Below, one piece after another: positions 1 through 7,218 of a stretch of 25,974 nucleotides of DNA. The notes under the pieces were generated by a model, which did not search any database, was not told where the DNA came from, and worked only from the letters and a program-made list of their open reading frames with translations. Source of the stretch: Candidatus Stramentimicrobium fermentans (GTDB lineage Bacteria; Atribacterota; Phoenicimicrobiia; Phoenicimicrobiales; Stramentimicrobiaceae); the NCBI GenBank assembly GCA_012520575.1, contig JAAYOB010000016.1, forward strand, positions 1 through 25,974. The letters run 5' to 3'. The translations under genes were made by a program, and so were the position numbers. The stretch's first letter is position 1; each line of letters begins with the position of its first letter.

Positions 1-2
1 TA

Positions 3-683
3 AGGGATCTGTTTCCACAGACTACCCGGAGTGAGGCAGAGATGTCGGCCTTCCTAGCTGAAGGCGATGGTGATCTGGCAAGTAAAGCCCAGGCGGCTCT
101 GGATATCAACCTGGAATGGGCATTGAGACTTGCCGACGATGCGCTCTTGCTGGACCCGGATAACCCAGTGGCATTCGAGACCAAAAAGGCGGCCATGCTG
201 GCCCTGGCAGAAAACACGATGAATTCGCAGGCGCGCAACATGCTTCTGTCCGACTACTTGTTGATGACTAACCAGACCCGTAGGGTCTACGCATTCGCTG
301 ATCCAAAGCTTGTTTTTTCGAGGATCGATGATAAATTTGTTGAGTTGATGCCCATGGCCACCCTGCATCGCATCCTGGCCGTCAGTCTCAATGCATCGAA
401 ATCGATGGAGAAGGACATCGTCGTTAACGTTCAGCTGACCGACATCGAGACGAATGACCCCAAGGTGTCAGATCACTACACGTTGAACGTTCGTAAGGGT
501 ATCCTCGAGGTGGATCCCCCATCCGTGAGCAAGGGCCAGTGCGATATGGTGACCGACTCGCTGACCTGGAAGCAACTGGTTCTGGCGAAGCTCGATCCTG
601 AAGACGCCGTCGCAAATGGAAAGGTGGTTATTTCCGGAGGAACTCCAGAAAGCTTCTATTCTTTCATGGAGCTTTTTAATTAA
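3..683 (+). CDS. Alkyl/aryl sulfatase, C-terminal part (5' end cut by window)
   Basis: The frame is open to the left edge, so the ATG at 42 is internal and the N-terminal metallo-beta-lactamase domain lies outside the window. Two family domains are visible. First comes the end of the alkyl-sulfatase dimerisation domain, with a helical repeat-like stretch (ALRLADDALLLDPDNPVAFE) and the motif ENTMNSQARN. An SCP2-like C-terminal domain of about 120 residues follows, starting near DPKLVFSRIDDKFVELM and ending in ESFYSFMELFN. Enzymes of this family (SdsA1/BDS1 type) hydrolyse alkyl sulfates such as SDS, releasing sulfate. The catalytic zinc site cannot be checked here. G+C is visibly above 50%, unlike all downstream genes, which hints at horizontal transfer. 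The family call is fairly sure; the substrate is not. Confidence 0.8.
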   Translation, partial: RDLFPQTTRSEAEMSAFLAEGDGDLASKAQAALDINLEWALRLADDALLLDPDNPVAFETKKAAMLALAENTMNSQARNMLLSDYLLMTNQTRRVYAFADPKLVFSRIDDKFVELMPMATLHRILAVSLNASKSMEKDIVVNVQLTDIETNDPKVSDHYTLNVRKGILEVDPPSVSKGQCDMVTDSLTWKQLVLAKLDPEDAVANGKVVISGGTPESFYSFMELFN

Positions 684-776
684 AGAAAGACACGGAAGTG
701 GCTCAGTTACCAATTCTAATATTGAAGAAGAAGGAAAAGACAAAGCTAATATTTAGACGTTATTGTGCTTTTGTAA

Positions 777-902
777 TACATCGGAAAAATCGGACCGTTT
801 GCCGATTTATCAGAAGCTGAAATGATTGAAAAATGATTTGATTTTGATAACGACAATAAAATCAATATAAACGATGATGTTATTTATTTAAAGTCAATGT
901 AA
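777..902 (+). pseudogene. Remnant of an EF-hand/dockerin-like protein C-terminus
   Basis: Reading from 777 gives GPFADLSEAEMIEK, an in-frame TGA at 834-836, then a textbook calcium-loop pattern DFDNDNKININD followed by DVIYLKSM and a TAA at 900-902. Acidic or amide residues at loop positions 1, 3, 5, 9 and 12 match EF-hand and dockerin repeats, which usually end secreted proteins. No start codon or longer frame is present upstream. The remnant is short, so chance resemblance cannot be excluded. Confidence 0.3.
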
Positions 903-923
903 AAAAGTTGACAAAAATCGCAT

Positions 924-950
924 AAAATCGGCGTTAAGAGCCGATTTTTT
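924..950 (+). terminator. Hairpin 1 of a four-hairpin cluster, terminator-like
   Basis: A perfect 9-bp stem, AAAATCGGC (924-932) with GCCGATTTT (940-948), has a 7-nt loop and runs into T residues to 950. It could terminate transcription from the decayed frame just upstream. Confidence 0.6.
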
Positions 951-955
951 AACTT

Positions 956-989
956 GACCCGGTCGGCTCTTCGCCGATGGGTCTTTTTT
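956..989 (+). terminator. Hairpin 2, Rho-independent terminator-like
   Basis: GACCC (956-960) pairs with GGGTC (979-983) and TCGGC (963-967) with GCCGA (973-977), with a small internal bulge and a TCTTC loop. Six T residues follow at 984-989, the classical intrinsic terminator layout. Confidence 0.65.
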
Positions 990-1029
990 GCAGACCGGTA
1001 CTTCGGATAATTACGAGTGTTCTTACAGG

Positions 1030-1056
1030 ATTTGAGAAGTTCGGAGCTTCTCAAAT
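1030..1056. repeat. Hairpin 3, perfect inverted repeat
   Basis: ATTTGAGAAG (1030-1039) pairs perfectly with CTTCTCAAAT (1047-1056) around the loop TTCGGAG. No T tract follows, so it is not a typical intrinsic terminator. It sits between two terminator-like hairpins. Confidence 0.55.
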
Positions 1057-1092
1057 TCTAAATGCTCAAAAATTAACAGCTCTTAGGGATTG

Positions 1093-1117
1093 GGAGTAGC
1101 CTAATGCTACTCCTTTT
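1093..1117 (+). terminator. Hairpin 4, terminator-like
   Basis: GGAGTAGC (1093-1100) pairs with GCTACTCC (1106-1113) around CTAAT and is followed by TTTT (1114-1117). It is a strong short stem with a modest T tract. Confidence 0.55.
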
Positions 1118-1580
1118 CTCGTTTATATCAATGCCTTCGGCTGTGGTAGTGGCAATGTTGGGTGTCTCGATTGAACCGACACAATTGTAATGTATATTTA
1201 TCTTTAACTTTCATACTACCGGGAATATTTATAATATCAAAAACCACACCAATTTTATTTATAATTAATAAGTATATGCTCTAAAATAAAAAACATTTTC
1301 TCAGGAATGAAAGTTTTGCAATGACTAAAAGCGGAATTGCAGCATAAGAATGATGAATAAAGAAAAAAGAAGATTACCGGTCAGTATCATTAAGATAACA
1401 TAAAAGAACTGTTCTACATATATATTTCTAACATGGTAAAAATCTATAATAGCTCCGACCTCCATAGAAAAAATCTATTTCACTTATCCCAAAGATATCT
1501 TTATATTAAATAGCAGAAAATCCCTTTACCAAATAGAGAAGTAAAATTATAAAATAAGATAGGAGGATGGCAGTTAAAAG
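1118..1580. other. AT-rich gap without a recognisable gene
   Basis: About 460 bp, strongly AT-rich and with stops in all frames. It probably holds the promoter of the downstream selenium-type operon, but no clear -35/-10 pair stands out. A strong Shine-Dalgarno AGGAGG lies at 1561-1566. Confidence 0.4.
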
Positions 1581-2663
1581 ATGAAAAATGTGTTTGCAAC
1601 TAAATGGGGCATTATTATAGTGGGCAGCATTATCGGTATATTAGCCTCTTTGCTGCAGTTTTGGGGTAATCCCGTTAATATGGGTATCTGTGTGGCTTGT
1701 TTTGTACGGGATATTACCGGTGCACTGGGATTACATAGGGCAGCAGTAGTACAATATATACGCCCGGAGATAATTGGATTTGTTTTAGGATCCTTTGTGG
1801 CGGCACATGCCTTTCGTGAGTTCAGGCCCCGTTTAGGGTCTGCGCCTATTGTACGTTTTATCTTGGGTGTTTTTGCTATGATTGGGGCACTTATATTTTT
1901 AGGTTGTCCCTGGCGGGCACTGCTGCGCTTGGCCGGGGGAGATTGGAATGCTGTTGCCGGATTGCTGGGACTCACTGCCGGTATCTGGGTAGGAACCGAG
2001 TTTCTAAAAAAAGGATACAGTCTTGGAGCTGCTCATAATACCTATAAAGCAGCAGGTTGGGTTTTTCCCATTATAATGGCAGGAATATTCTTGTTAATGC
2101 TCTTTAATCCGATGATTGCGGGTGAGGCACAAAGTGGCGTTCTATTCTATAGCACCGCCGGTCCCGGGTCTATGCATGCACCTCTTTTTGTTTCCCTTAT
2201 TGTAGGTCTCTCGATTGGTTTTCTGGCACAGAAAAGCCGTTTTTGCACAATGGGCGCCATACGTGATTGGATTTTGTTTAAACAAAATCATCTCCTGAAT
2301 GGGATTGTCAGCATGGCCATCACCGCATTTGTTGTTAATTTGCTTTTAGGTCAATTTCATCCCGGGTTTTCAGGACAGCCCGTAGCCCACACCGTACATT
2401 TTTGGAATTTCGGTGGTATGGTCTTAGCCGGCCTTGCTTTTACATTAGCCGGCGGTTGTCCCGGCCGTCAGCTCTTTTTATCGGGAGAAGGTGATGGTGA
2501 TGCAGCCATATTTGTGATTGGTATGGTTGTGGGCGCAGCCTTTGCTCACAATTTTGGTTTAGCCAGCTCTGCTAAAGGAGTGACTGCAGCCGGTATAACT
2601 GCTACTGTGATTGGGCTCATAACTTGCCTCTTAATTGGATTTACCATGAGAGAACAAATATAA
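1581..2663 (+). CDS. yedE: YedE-family (YeeE/YedE) putative selenium/sulfur transporter
   Basis: This 360-residue, highly hydrophobic inner-membrane protein has about ten predicted membrane spans. It carries the paired Cys/Gly signatures of YeeE/YedE proteins: GICVACF (C37, C40), FLGCPWR (C109), KSRFCTMGAIRDW (C222) and GGCPGRQ (C293). In relatives, Cys residues along the pore handle thiosulfate or related sulfur species, and YedE next to TusA/YedF-type genes is associated with selenium use. The ATG at 1581 follows AGGAGG at 1561-1566 with a rather long 14-nt gap. It is the first gene of a four-gene operon, and the TusA-like gene begins 14 bp after its stop. The family is sure; Se rather than S as substrate is inferred from neighbours. 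Confidence 0.85.
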   Translation: MKNVFATKWGIIIVGSIIGILASLLQFWGNPVNMGICVACFVRDITGALGLHRAAVVQYIRPEIIGFVLGSFVAAHAFREFRPRLGSAPIVRFILGVFAMIGALIFLGCPWRALLRLAGGDWNAVAGLLGLTAGIWVGTEFLKKGYSLGAAHNTYKAAGWVFPIIMAGIFLLMLFNPMIAGEAQSGVLFYSTAGPGSMHAPLFVSLIVGLSIGFLAQKSRFCTMGAIRDWILFKQNHLLNGIVSMAITAFVVNLLLGQFHPGFSGQPVAHTVHFWNFGGMVLAGLAFTLAGGCPGRQLFLSGEGDGDAAIFVIGMVVGAAFAHNFGLASSAKGVTAAGITATVIGLITCLLIGFTMREQI

Positions 2664-2677
2664 GGAGATATTGAAAA

Positions 2678-2908
2678 ATGAATAATACTATAAATACGGT
2701 GGATGCCAGAGGTCTTTCCTGTCCTCAGCCGGTTATTATGACTATTAGAGAGATAAAAAAAGTTAAAAAAGGAGATATTGCTATTTTAGTAGATACTGAA
2801 ACTGCCCAGGAGAATGTGGTGCGTGCCGCAAAACTCCAGGGATGGAATATTGTTGAAGTGGTATCGACAGATGGTAATTATAAAATAGTTATCAGAAGGG
2901 AAGAGTAG
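2678..2908 (+). CDS. TusA/SirA-like sulfur (selenium) carrier protein
   Basis: A 76-residue single-domain protein with the TusA fold signature VDARGLSCPQPVIMT near the N-terminus. C15 in the CPQP motif is the expected persulfide or perselenide carrier residue. TusA proteins relay sulfur between enzymes; in selenium operons the same domain forms the N-terminal half of YedF, whose other half is a DUF3343-like domain. Here those two parts are separate adjacent genes, only 7 bp apart. GGAG lies just upstream of the start. It is cytoplasmic and the likely acceptor of Se/S brought in by the YedE-type transporter. Confidence 0.88.
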   Translation: MNNTINTVDARGLSCPQPVIMTIREIKKVKKGDIAILVDTETAQENVVRAAKLQGWNIVEVVSTDGNYKIVIRREE

Positions 2909-2915
2909 ATTAAAG

Positions 2916-3458
2916 GTGCTGAACATCTTTAAAAAAAAGGAGACAAAAACAGAGTCACCCCGACAGGAAAAGGGTATTTTAGTCTTTGATAATACTACAA
3001 AAGTTATCAGAGCAGAGAGCCTGCTAAAAGCAGGAGGATGGCAGATTGAGGTGAAGGGTCCTCCCCCGGATATTCGCAGTGGCTGTGACCTGGTAATCGA
3101 GTTTCCGCTTTTAGAGGAATTACCCATCATTAGAAAGCTCTCGGAGGCAAATATCAAACCGGTTCAGGTTGTTCCGGTTAGCAGTGCCCTATTGGAGCCG
3201 GTCGATCTTCTACAGGAAAAAGAATATGGAAATTATCTTATGGTGAGAGCTGCCAATATGAAAATTACAGTGGATAGGAATACCCATTTAATAGTCAATG
3301 TTTCCGGAGGCGGCTGTCCTGATGTTCCTTATCTGGCAGAACAGATGGTAAATAAATCCTTAGGTGCTGCTCCTCAGCCTCGCGATATCGGCTATACGCT
3401 ATGTGCTTATGCACTGCAGATTGCCTATGAAAGGATTATCAAACTATGTTCGGTATAG
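2916..3458 (+). CDS. DUF3343 (putative Se/S carrier-like) protein with extra C-terminal domain
   Basis: A 180-residue protein starting at GTG, 7 bp after the TusA-like gene. Residues about 18-92 (LVFDNTTKVIRAESLLK to VQVVPVSS) match the DUF3343 fold, with C57 in RSGCDLVIEF. Unlike minimal DUF3343 proteins of roughly 75-90 residues, it continues with a second block of about 75 residues holding SGGGCPDVPYLAEQM (C134) and two further Cys (C163, C178). A basic leader (KKKETKTE) precedes the domain. The stop overlaps the next gene by 13 bp, so translation is probably coupled. With TusA it looks like a split, enlarged YedF. Chemistry is unproven; carrier or chaperone of reduced Se/S is the inference. 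Confidence 0.75.
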   Translation: MLNIFKKKETKTESPRQEKGILVFDNTTKVIRAESLLKAGGWQIEVKGPPPDIRSGCDLVIEFPLLEELPIIRKLSEANIKPVQVVPVSSALLEPVDLLQEKEYGNYLMVRAANMKITVDRNTHLIVNVSGGGCPDVPYLAEQMVNKSLGAAPQPRDIGYTLCAYALQIAYERIIKLCSV

Positions 3459-4303
3459 TCGGAACCATTCCAGAGATAGATTTTCCCCTAACTTACGGCA
3501 AAGTGGCGGTTGAGGGAAATCAAATTAACATAGGCGACGAAAAAGTTAATATTAATCGGGGGACACCGGCTATGATTGCCGCAGCGGTAAAAACCTTACA
3601 GTATATGGATAAGCCTAACCCTTTTTGTTATCTGGTAGGAGATATCGGTAATGGGGATGGGTGCAAACGTCTTTATGAACATTTAATTGAACACATCACA
3701 GATAATCCTTTTAGAACACTGGCGCTGCATTATTTTCAACCGAATGTAGGTTTGTTTAAACGATTATTGGCTAAGATACAGAGTATGTCTACCAAGCCAA
3801 CGCTAATTGGGGATGCCGGCTTTATGTATGTGGCTAAGATGGGAGGAGATGCTTCATCCTTTGACCTGTTTACTCCTGATGCCGGTGAGCTTGCCTATCT
3901 GGCAGACGAGAAAGCCCCGCATCCTTTTTATACTCGTGGGTTTATTCTGCATGAAGATAATCTGATACCGGATTTGATTCAAAGAGCGTATAAACACAAT
4001 AATGCCTCCACTTATCTGCTGGTGAAAGGTGCGACAGATTATATTGCCTATAAAGGCAGCATTATTGCCAAAGTGGATAGCCCCAATGTAGAGGTCCTGG
4101 AGGCGATAGGGGGAACCGGTGACACCCTGACCGGTATTGTTTCTGCTTTGATTGCCTCTGGACATGATATCGAAAATGCCACAGTTACCGCAGCTAAGGT
4201 GAACCGCCAAGCAGGTTTAATTGCCCAACCGACTCCGGCTACACAGATATACGATATAATAAAAGAGATTCCTGTCGCCCTGGAGGAGATACTTCGTATT
4301 TAA
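3446..4303 (+). CDS. Ribokinase-fold carbohydrate kinase / NAD(P)HX dehydratase-like protein
   Basis: A 285-residue cytoplasmic protein of the ribokinase-like superfamily. The C-terminal signature EAIGGTGDTLTGIVSALIASG (GGTGD at 222-226) supplies the anion hole and the likely catalytic Asp226. TPDAGELAYLAD (143-154) and LLVKGATDYIAYKGS (191-205) resemble the YjeF C-terminal (NAD(P)H-hydrate dehydratase) branch. The N-terminal YjeF epimerase domain is absent. It overlaps the DUF3343 gene and is the last gene of the operon, which argues for a role with the Se/S genes, although the substrate is unknown. Downstream, SD-like AAGGAG (4310-4315) and CGGAGGG (4321-4327) lead to no forward gene. Confidence 0.7.
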   Translation: MFGIVGTIPEIDFPLTYGKVAVEGNQINIGDEKVNINRGTPAMIAAAVKTLQYMDKPNPFCYLVGDIGNGDGCKRLYEHLIEHITDNPFRTLALHYFQPNVGLFKRLLAKIQSMSTKPTLIGDAGFMYVAKMGGDASSFDLFTPDAGELAYLADEKAPHPFYTRGFILHEDNLIPDLIQRAYKHNNASTYLLVKGATDYIAYKGSIIAKVDSPNVEVLEAIGGTGDTLTGIVSALIASGHDIENATVTAAKVNRQAGLIAQPTPATQIYDIIKEIPVALEEILRI

Positions 4304-4338
4304 AAATCTAAGGAGAATTACGGAGGGCTATCGATCTG

Positions 4339-5310
4339 TTAGTTTTCCTCAGCGATTTTAAAGAAATAGATACAATGGTCTAAAAATGCTTGGCTCAGTG
4401 GAGATAAGACGGAATTGGAGCGGTAAACGAGATAGAGGTATCGCTCCAATTGTAGGTCCGGCAGCAAATAACCCTTCATTAAACCGAGAGATAATTCCGT
4501 CTCTACTGCCCGGTGCGAAATTACTGTTAATCCCAATCCGGCTTTTACCGCCTCTTTAATAGTTTCTTGATTTTCCAGATAGGCCACTACATTTAGTTTC
4601 ATATCCGTTTTACCATAAAACTTTTTTAAAGCGTTTTCAAAAATCATTCGGGTAGCTGAACCCGTCTCTCTCATAACAAAAGGTTCTTTTAAGAACATCT
4701 CCTGAACCGGATATGCCTTTAAATCAATTTCCAAAAGGGGTGAAGATAAATCTATTATCTTATTCTCAGTCCGCTTTTCGCCCGGTAGACTTACATTGGC
4801 AGCCGCAACCAGTATCAAATTATCTTTTAAGAGCTGAATTTGATTCAATTCGTTGGAACGGACCGGCTCTCCGGCAAAACCGAGTTCGTAATTGAAATTT
4901 AAGATGTTTTCAAAAACTTGTTCCGTGTCCCAATGTTTTGCCGAAAAAGTAACCAGAGGATATTTTTTTAAAAAATCCTTCATCAGCCCGGGCAGAATAT
5001 AAGAGCTGGGAACACTGCTTGCCACAATCTCTAAATTACCCTTAATGATATGGTATTCCTGTTGAATGGCGAAAACAGCCTTTTTTTCTAAGTTTAACAA
5101 CTGCTGGGCATATTGAAAGAGGACTTTTCCGGCATCGGTCAATTGTAATTCCCGCTGACCACGGACTAAAAGAGGAGTTCCAATCTCTTTTTCTAATGAT
5201 TTAATATGAGCGCTTACGGTGGGTTGGGTCAGGAATATTTTTTCAGCTGCCCGGGAAAAGCTTTTCTGACGGGCAACTTCAACAAAGACTCTTAGCTGGT
5301 GAAAATCCAT
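4339..5310 (-). CDS. LysR-family transcriptional regulator, selenium-metabolism-associated type
   Basis: A 323-residue protein with a winged helix-turn-helix at residues 1-60 (MDFHQLRVFVEVARQKSFSR, then LTQPTVSAHIKSLE). The periplasmic-binding-like effector domain follows from about residue 90, including RETGSATRMIFE. The sequence closely resembles LysR regulators found beside selenium-metabolism genes. It converges with the yedE-type operon, 35 bp from the kinase stop, so it does not share that operon's promoter but may act on it or on its own upstream region. AAGGAA on the minus strand near 5320 serves as ribosome binding site. The effector is unknown; CysB-like sulfur sensing is an alternative. 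Confidence 0.85.
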   Translation of the reverse strand: MDFHQLRVFVEVARQKSFSRAAEKIFLTQPTVSAHIKSLEKEIGTPLLVRGQRELQLTDAGKVLFQYAQQLLNLEKKAVFAIQQEYHIIKGNLEIVASSVPSSYILPGLMKDFLKKYPLVTFSAKHWDTEQVFENILNFNYELGFAGEPVRSNELNQIQLLKDNLILVAAANVSLPGEKRTENKIIDLSSPLLEIDLKAYPVQEMFLKEPFVMRETGSATRMIFENALKKFYGKTDMKLNVVAYLENQETIKEAVKAGLGLTVISHRAVETELSLGLMKGYLLPDLQLERYLYLVYRSNSVLSPLSQAFLDHCIYFFKIAEEN

Positions 5311-5712
5311 TAAATTTATTCCTTTTGAAATAGATAAAATAGGTGCTGAGCACTATTCTTTTTAGATTATTCCATATTCGATTAATAATTATATAGTTGT
5401 TTGTAACTACAGCAATTCAATGAGTTACGACTATTAAGAACATCTAGATCAATATTTTAAGTGAAGAAACAAGTATGCTCTTAATAAAGTATATCATGGT
5501 GATCTATGATATACAATTAGACAATTTACCATCTGTATAATCATCAAATAGGAAAGACAATCACTGCTATAATTTTAAATTGATAATTTTAAATAATTAT
5601 TGCTATTCCGCTTATATTTCGTTTTGTATAAAATACCAATCTGAATACCGAGTTGTTAATATTGAGTTTAAAAAGTGTAATTATCCATAAAAAATAGAAC
5701 AGTTATGGATAG
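5311..5712. other. AT-rich gap with a 9-bp inverted repeat
   Basis: No gene is visible. GTATATCAT (5489-5497) and ATGATATAC (5506-5514) form a perfect inverted repeat with an 8-nt spacer, resembling an operator or weak hairpin. The region also holds the divergent promoter area of the LysR gene. Confidence 0.4.
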
Positions 5713-5868
5713 AGACAAAGTTTAGAAGGAGGGATATTCAATGTGATTCCTGATTTCCACGAACCCAATATTGTCTGTTTAGCACCGGCTGCTTTATATG
5801 TCTCTTTTAACGAAGTACATAAAGTAGCGGATATTATTAAGAAAATCCTTATCGATAAAAAAATATGA
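5713..5868 (+). pseudogene. Kynureninase C-terminal remnant
   Basis: The frame from 5713 to TGA 5866-5868 reads VIPDFHEPNIVCLAP followed by ALYVSFNEVHKVADIIKKIL. This matches the last 45 or so residues of kynureninase, the PLP enzyme that cleaves kynurenine, where the conserved form is D-x-R-x-P-N-x-x-R-x-A-P-x-x-L-Y-x-S-F. The rest of the gene, over 350 codons including the PLP lysine, is missing, and a TAG at 5710-5712 closes the frame upstream. The family match is strong even though the piece is short. It is the left member of a run of decayed catabolic genes. Confidence 0.6.
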
Positions 5869-5917
5869 ACAATATAGCGAGTTGTTAACACACATCCTTA
5901 AGGAAGAATACTCTTAA

Positions 5918-6256
5918 AAAGGAGTAATAAGGCTAAAACTTTTAGAATACTATCCGGATTGGTAATTCTCAGAAATAGGCATAGACTTTAACTATATATA
6001 CTCGTATATAGCCATTCCTAAGTATACGCTTGAGTATAAAGCAGAAGAGACTATAATGTTCTAAAGAGAGTCTATCGGTGTGATAGAGGTATCCGGGCCT
6101 AAGAGTTACTCTGTCTTAACAGCCTGCCTCAATGATAAAATCATCGAGGCCTACATTATGATACAAGAAGAAGATACAGGAAAGACAGAGCCTGAATTTC
6201 AAGAGTACCATGCCCGTAATGGTGTGAGGTGTCTAATAGATAATATGAGTAACTAA
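5918..6256 (+). pseudogene. Decayed reading frame of unrecognised family
   Basis: One frame from 5918 to TAA 6254-6256 looks protein-like along its length but carries two in-frame stops, TAA 5963-5965 and TAA 6062-6064. Readable blocks are LKLLEYYPDW, FSEIGIDFNYIYSYIAIPKY, SIGVIEVSGPKSYSVLTACL and EFQEYHARNGVRCLIDNM. Replacing the stops would give a protein of about 110 residues. I do not recognise the family. A dead gene is supported by its place between two other broken genes and by GGAG 13-16 bp beyond its end, which serves the next one. Confidence 0.4.
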
Positions 6257-6280
6257 AATTAAAAATAAAAGGAGTTTGAA

Positions 6281-7065
6281 ATGAGAGCAAATCAATTAAA
6301 GGATAAAAATAAATAAAGAATCATATACTTTAGGTACTCGTGTTTGCTAGGTGTATGGCTAGGTTTATTTGAAATAATCGGTCATATTGGGCTATTTGAC
6401 TATGTCGAGAATATCTTGGAGAGTATTTTCCATGGGATTTGAGAGATTTAGAGAATTTTACCCGTGTAACTGAGCTTTTCGAAATGTCTTCCATGATTAA
6501 AATAGATCAAAATTGCCGAGTATTTATTGCCCGATGATTTCTGGGCTCAGGGATTCAAAACGTACTTTTTGCAGATATTAGAAATGCTGAGGAAGTTCAA
6601 GAGTATGTTAAAATGGTAAAGGTTGATACTCTCTAATATTGGGTGGGCTTAATGGCGCTTCCAACCGCAGAAATATTGGATATTACGTGGAAGCAGGCTC
6701 TACTTTTTATATAGATAGTTTAATAGGGAACGGTAATTGCGATTATGATTGAAAAAAAGATGCTTTGGATAATTTAGAGGAAATCCTAAGTGTAAAAGAA
6801 GTTGATATGATTCAATTTGGTCCAGGTGATTATTCGCTAAGTATCGGATATCCAGGGCAGCGTAGCAATGCAGAAGTAAGAGAAGCAGAAATAAAAATTA
6901 TAAAGCAGCATTGGCTAAAGGAATAAGGCCTAGAGTAGAGCTTGATTCAATCCATTATAAAATAGATGATATAAAAAATATTTAGACTTAGGTGTTAAAG
7001 ACTTTCATTTACCAAGTGAAGCAAAAATAATTTATGAATGGTTGGGGGAAAATTTAAAAATCTAA
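6281..7065 (+). pseudogene. HpcH/HpaI-type aldolase (aldolase/citrate lyase family) pseudogene
   Basis: An ATG at 6281 preceded by GGAG (6271-6274) opens MRANQLKDK, the usual start of this family. Homology then hops between frames: LGTRV, WLGLFEIIGHIGLFDYVE, PWDLRDLENFTRVTELFEM, GSGIQNVLFADIRNAEEVQE, GGLNGASNRRNIGYYVEAGS, GTVIAIMIEKK, then the diagnostic VDMIQFGPGDYSLSIGYPGQ, KAALAKGIRPRVELDS and KYLDLGVKDFHLPSEA, ending at TAA 7063-7065. I count about eight frame changes plus an in-frame TGA at 6535-6537. The intact enzyme would be about 255 residues and cleave or form 2-oxo acid aldols with a divalent metal. It cannot be made as it stands. Confidence 0.75.
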
Positions 7066-7149
7066 TTGAGTAAGTATCATTAGCTCAATATTCCTATTTT
7101 ATGAAAATTACTATTTATTAGATTAGAATAACTTAGAGATTAAATTTGT

Positions 7150-7178
7150 AGGACATTAGGTTATTGCACTATTATAAT
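7150..7178 (+). promoter_or_regulatory. Putative promoter of the PEP carboxykinase gene
   Basis: TATAAT at 7173-7178 lies 17 nt after AGGACA (7150-7155, 4 of 6 matches to the -35 consensus), about 40 nt before the start codon. A weak hairpin ATTGAG (7065-7070) / CTCAAT (7084-7089) upstream may end the aldolase pseudogene transcript. Confidence 0.4.
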
Positions 7179-7218
7179 ATATCTAAACATTTGTTTTAAA
7201 AGGAAGTAAATATACGGA

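Noticed and set aside
834-836. In-frame TGA considered as a selenocysteine codon
   Set aside because: It lies before a calcium loop in a frame with no start codon and no Cys-containing homologue expected at that place; decay is simpler.
1567-1584. Five-codon leader peptide (ATG at 1567) overlapping the yedE-type start
   Set aside because: The AGGAGG touches this ATG with no spacing, so it is unlikely to be translated.
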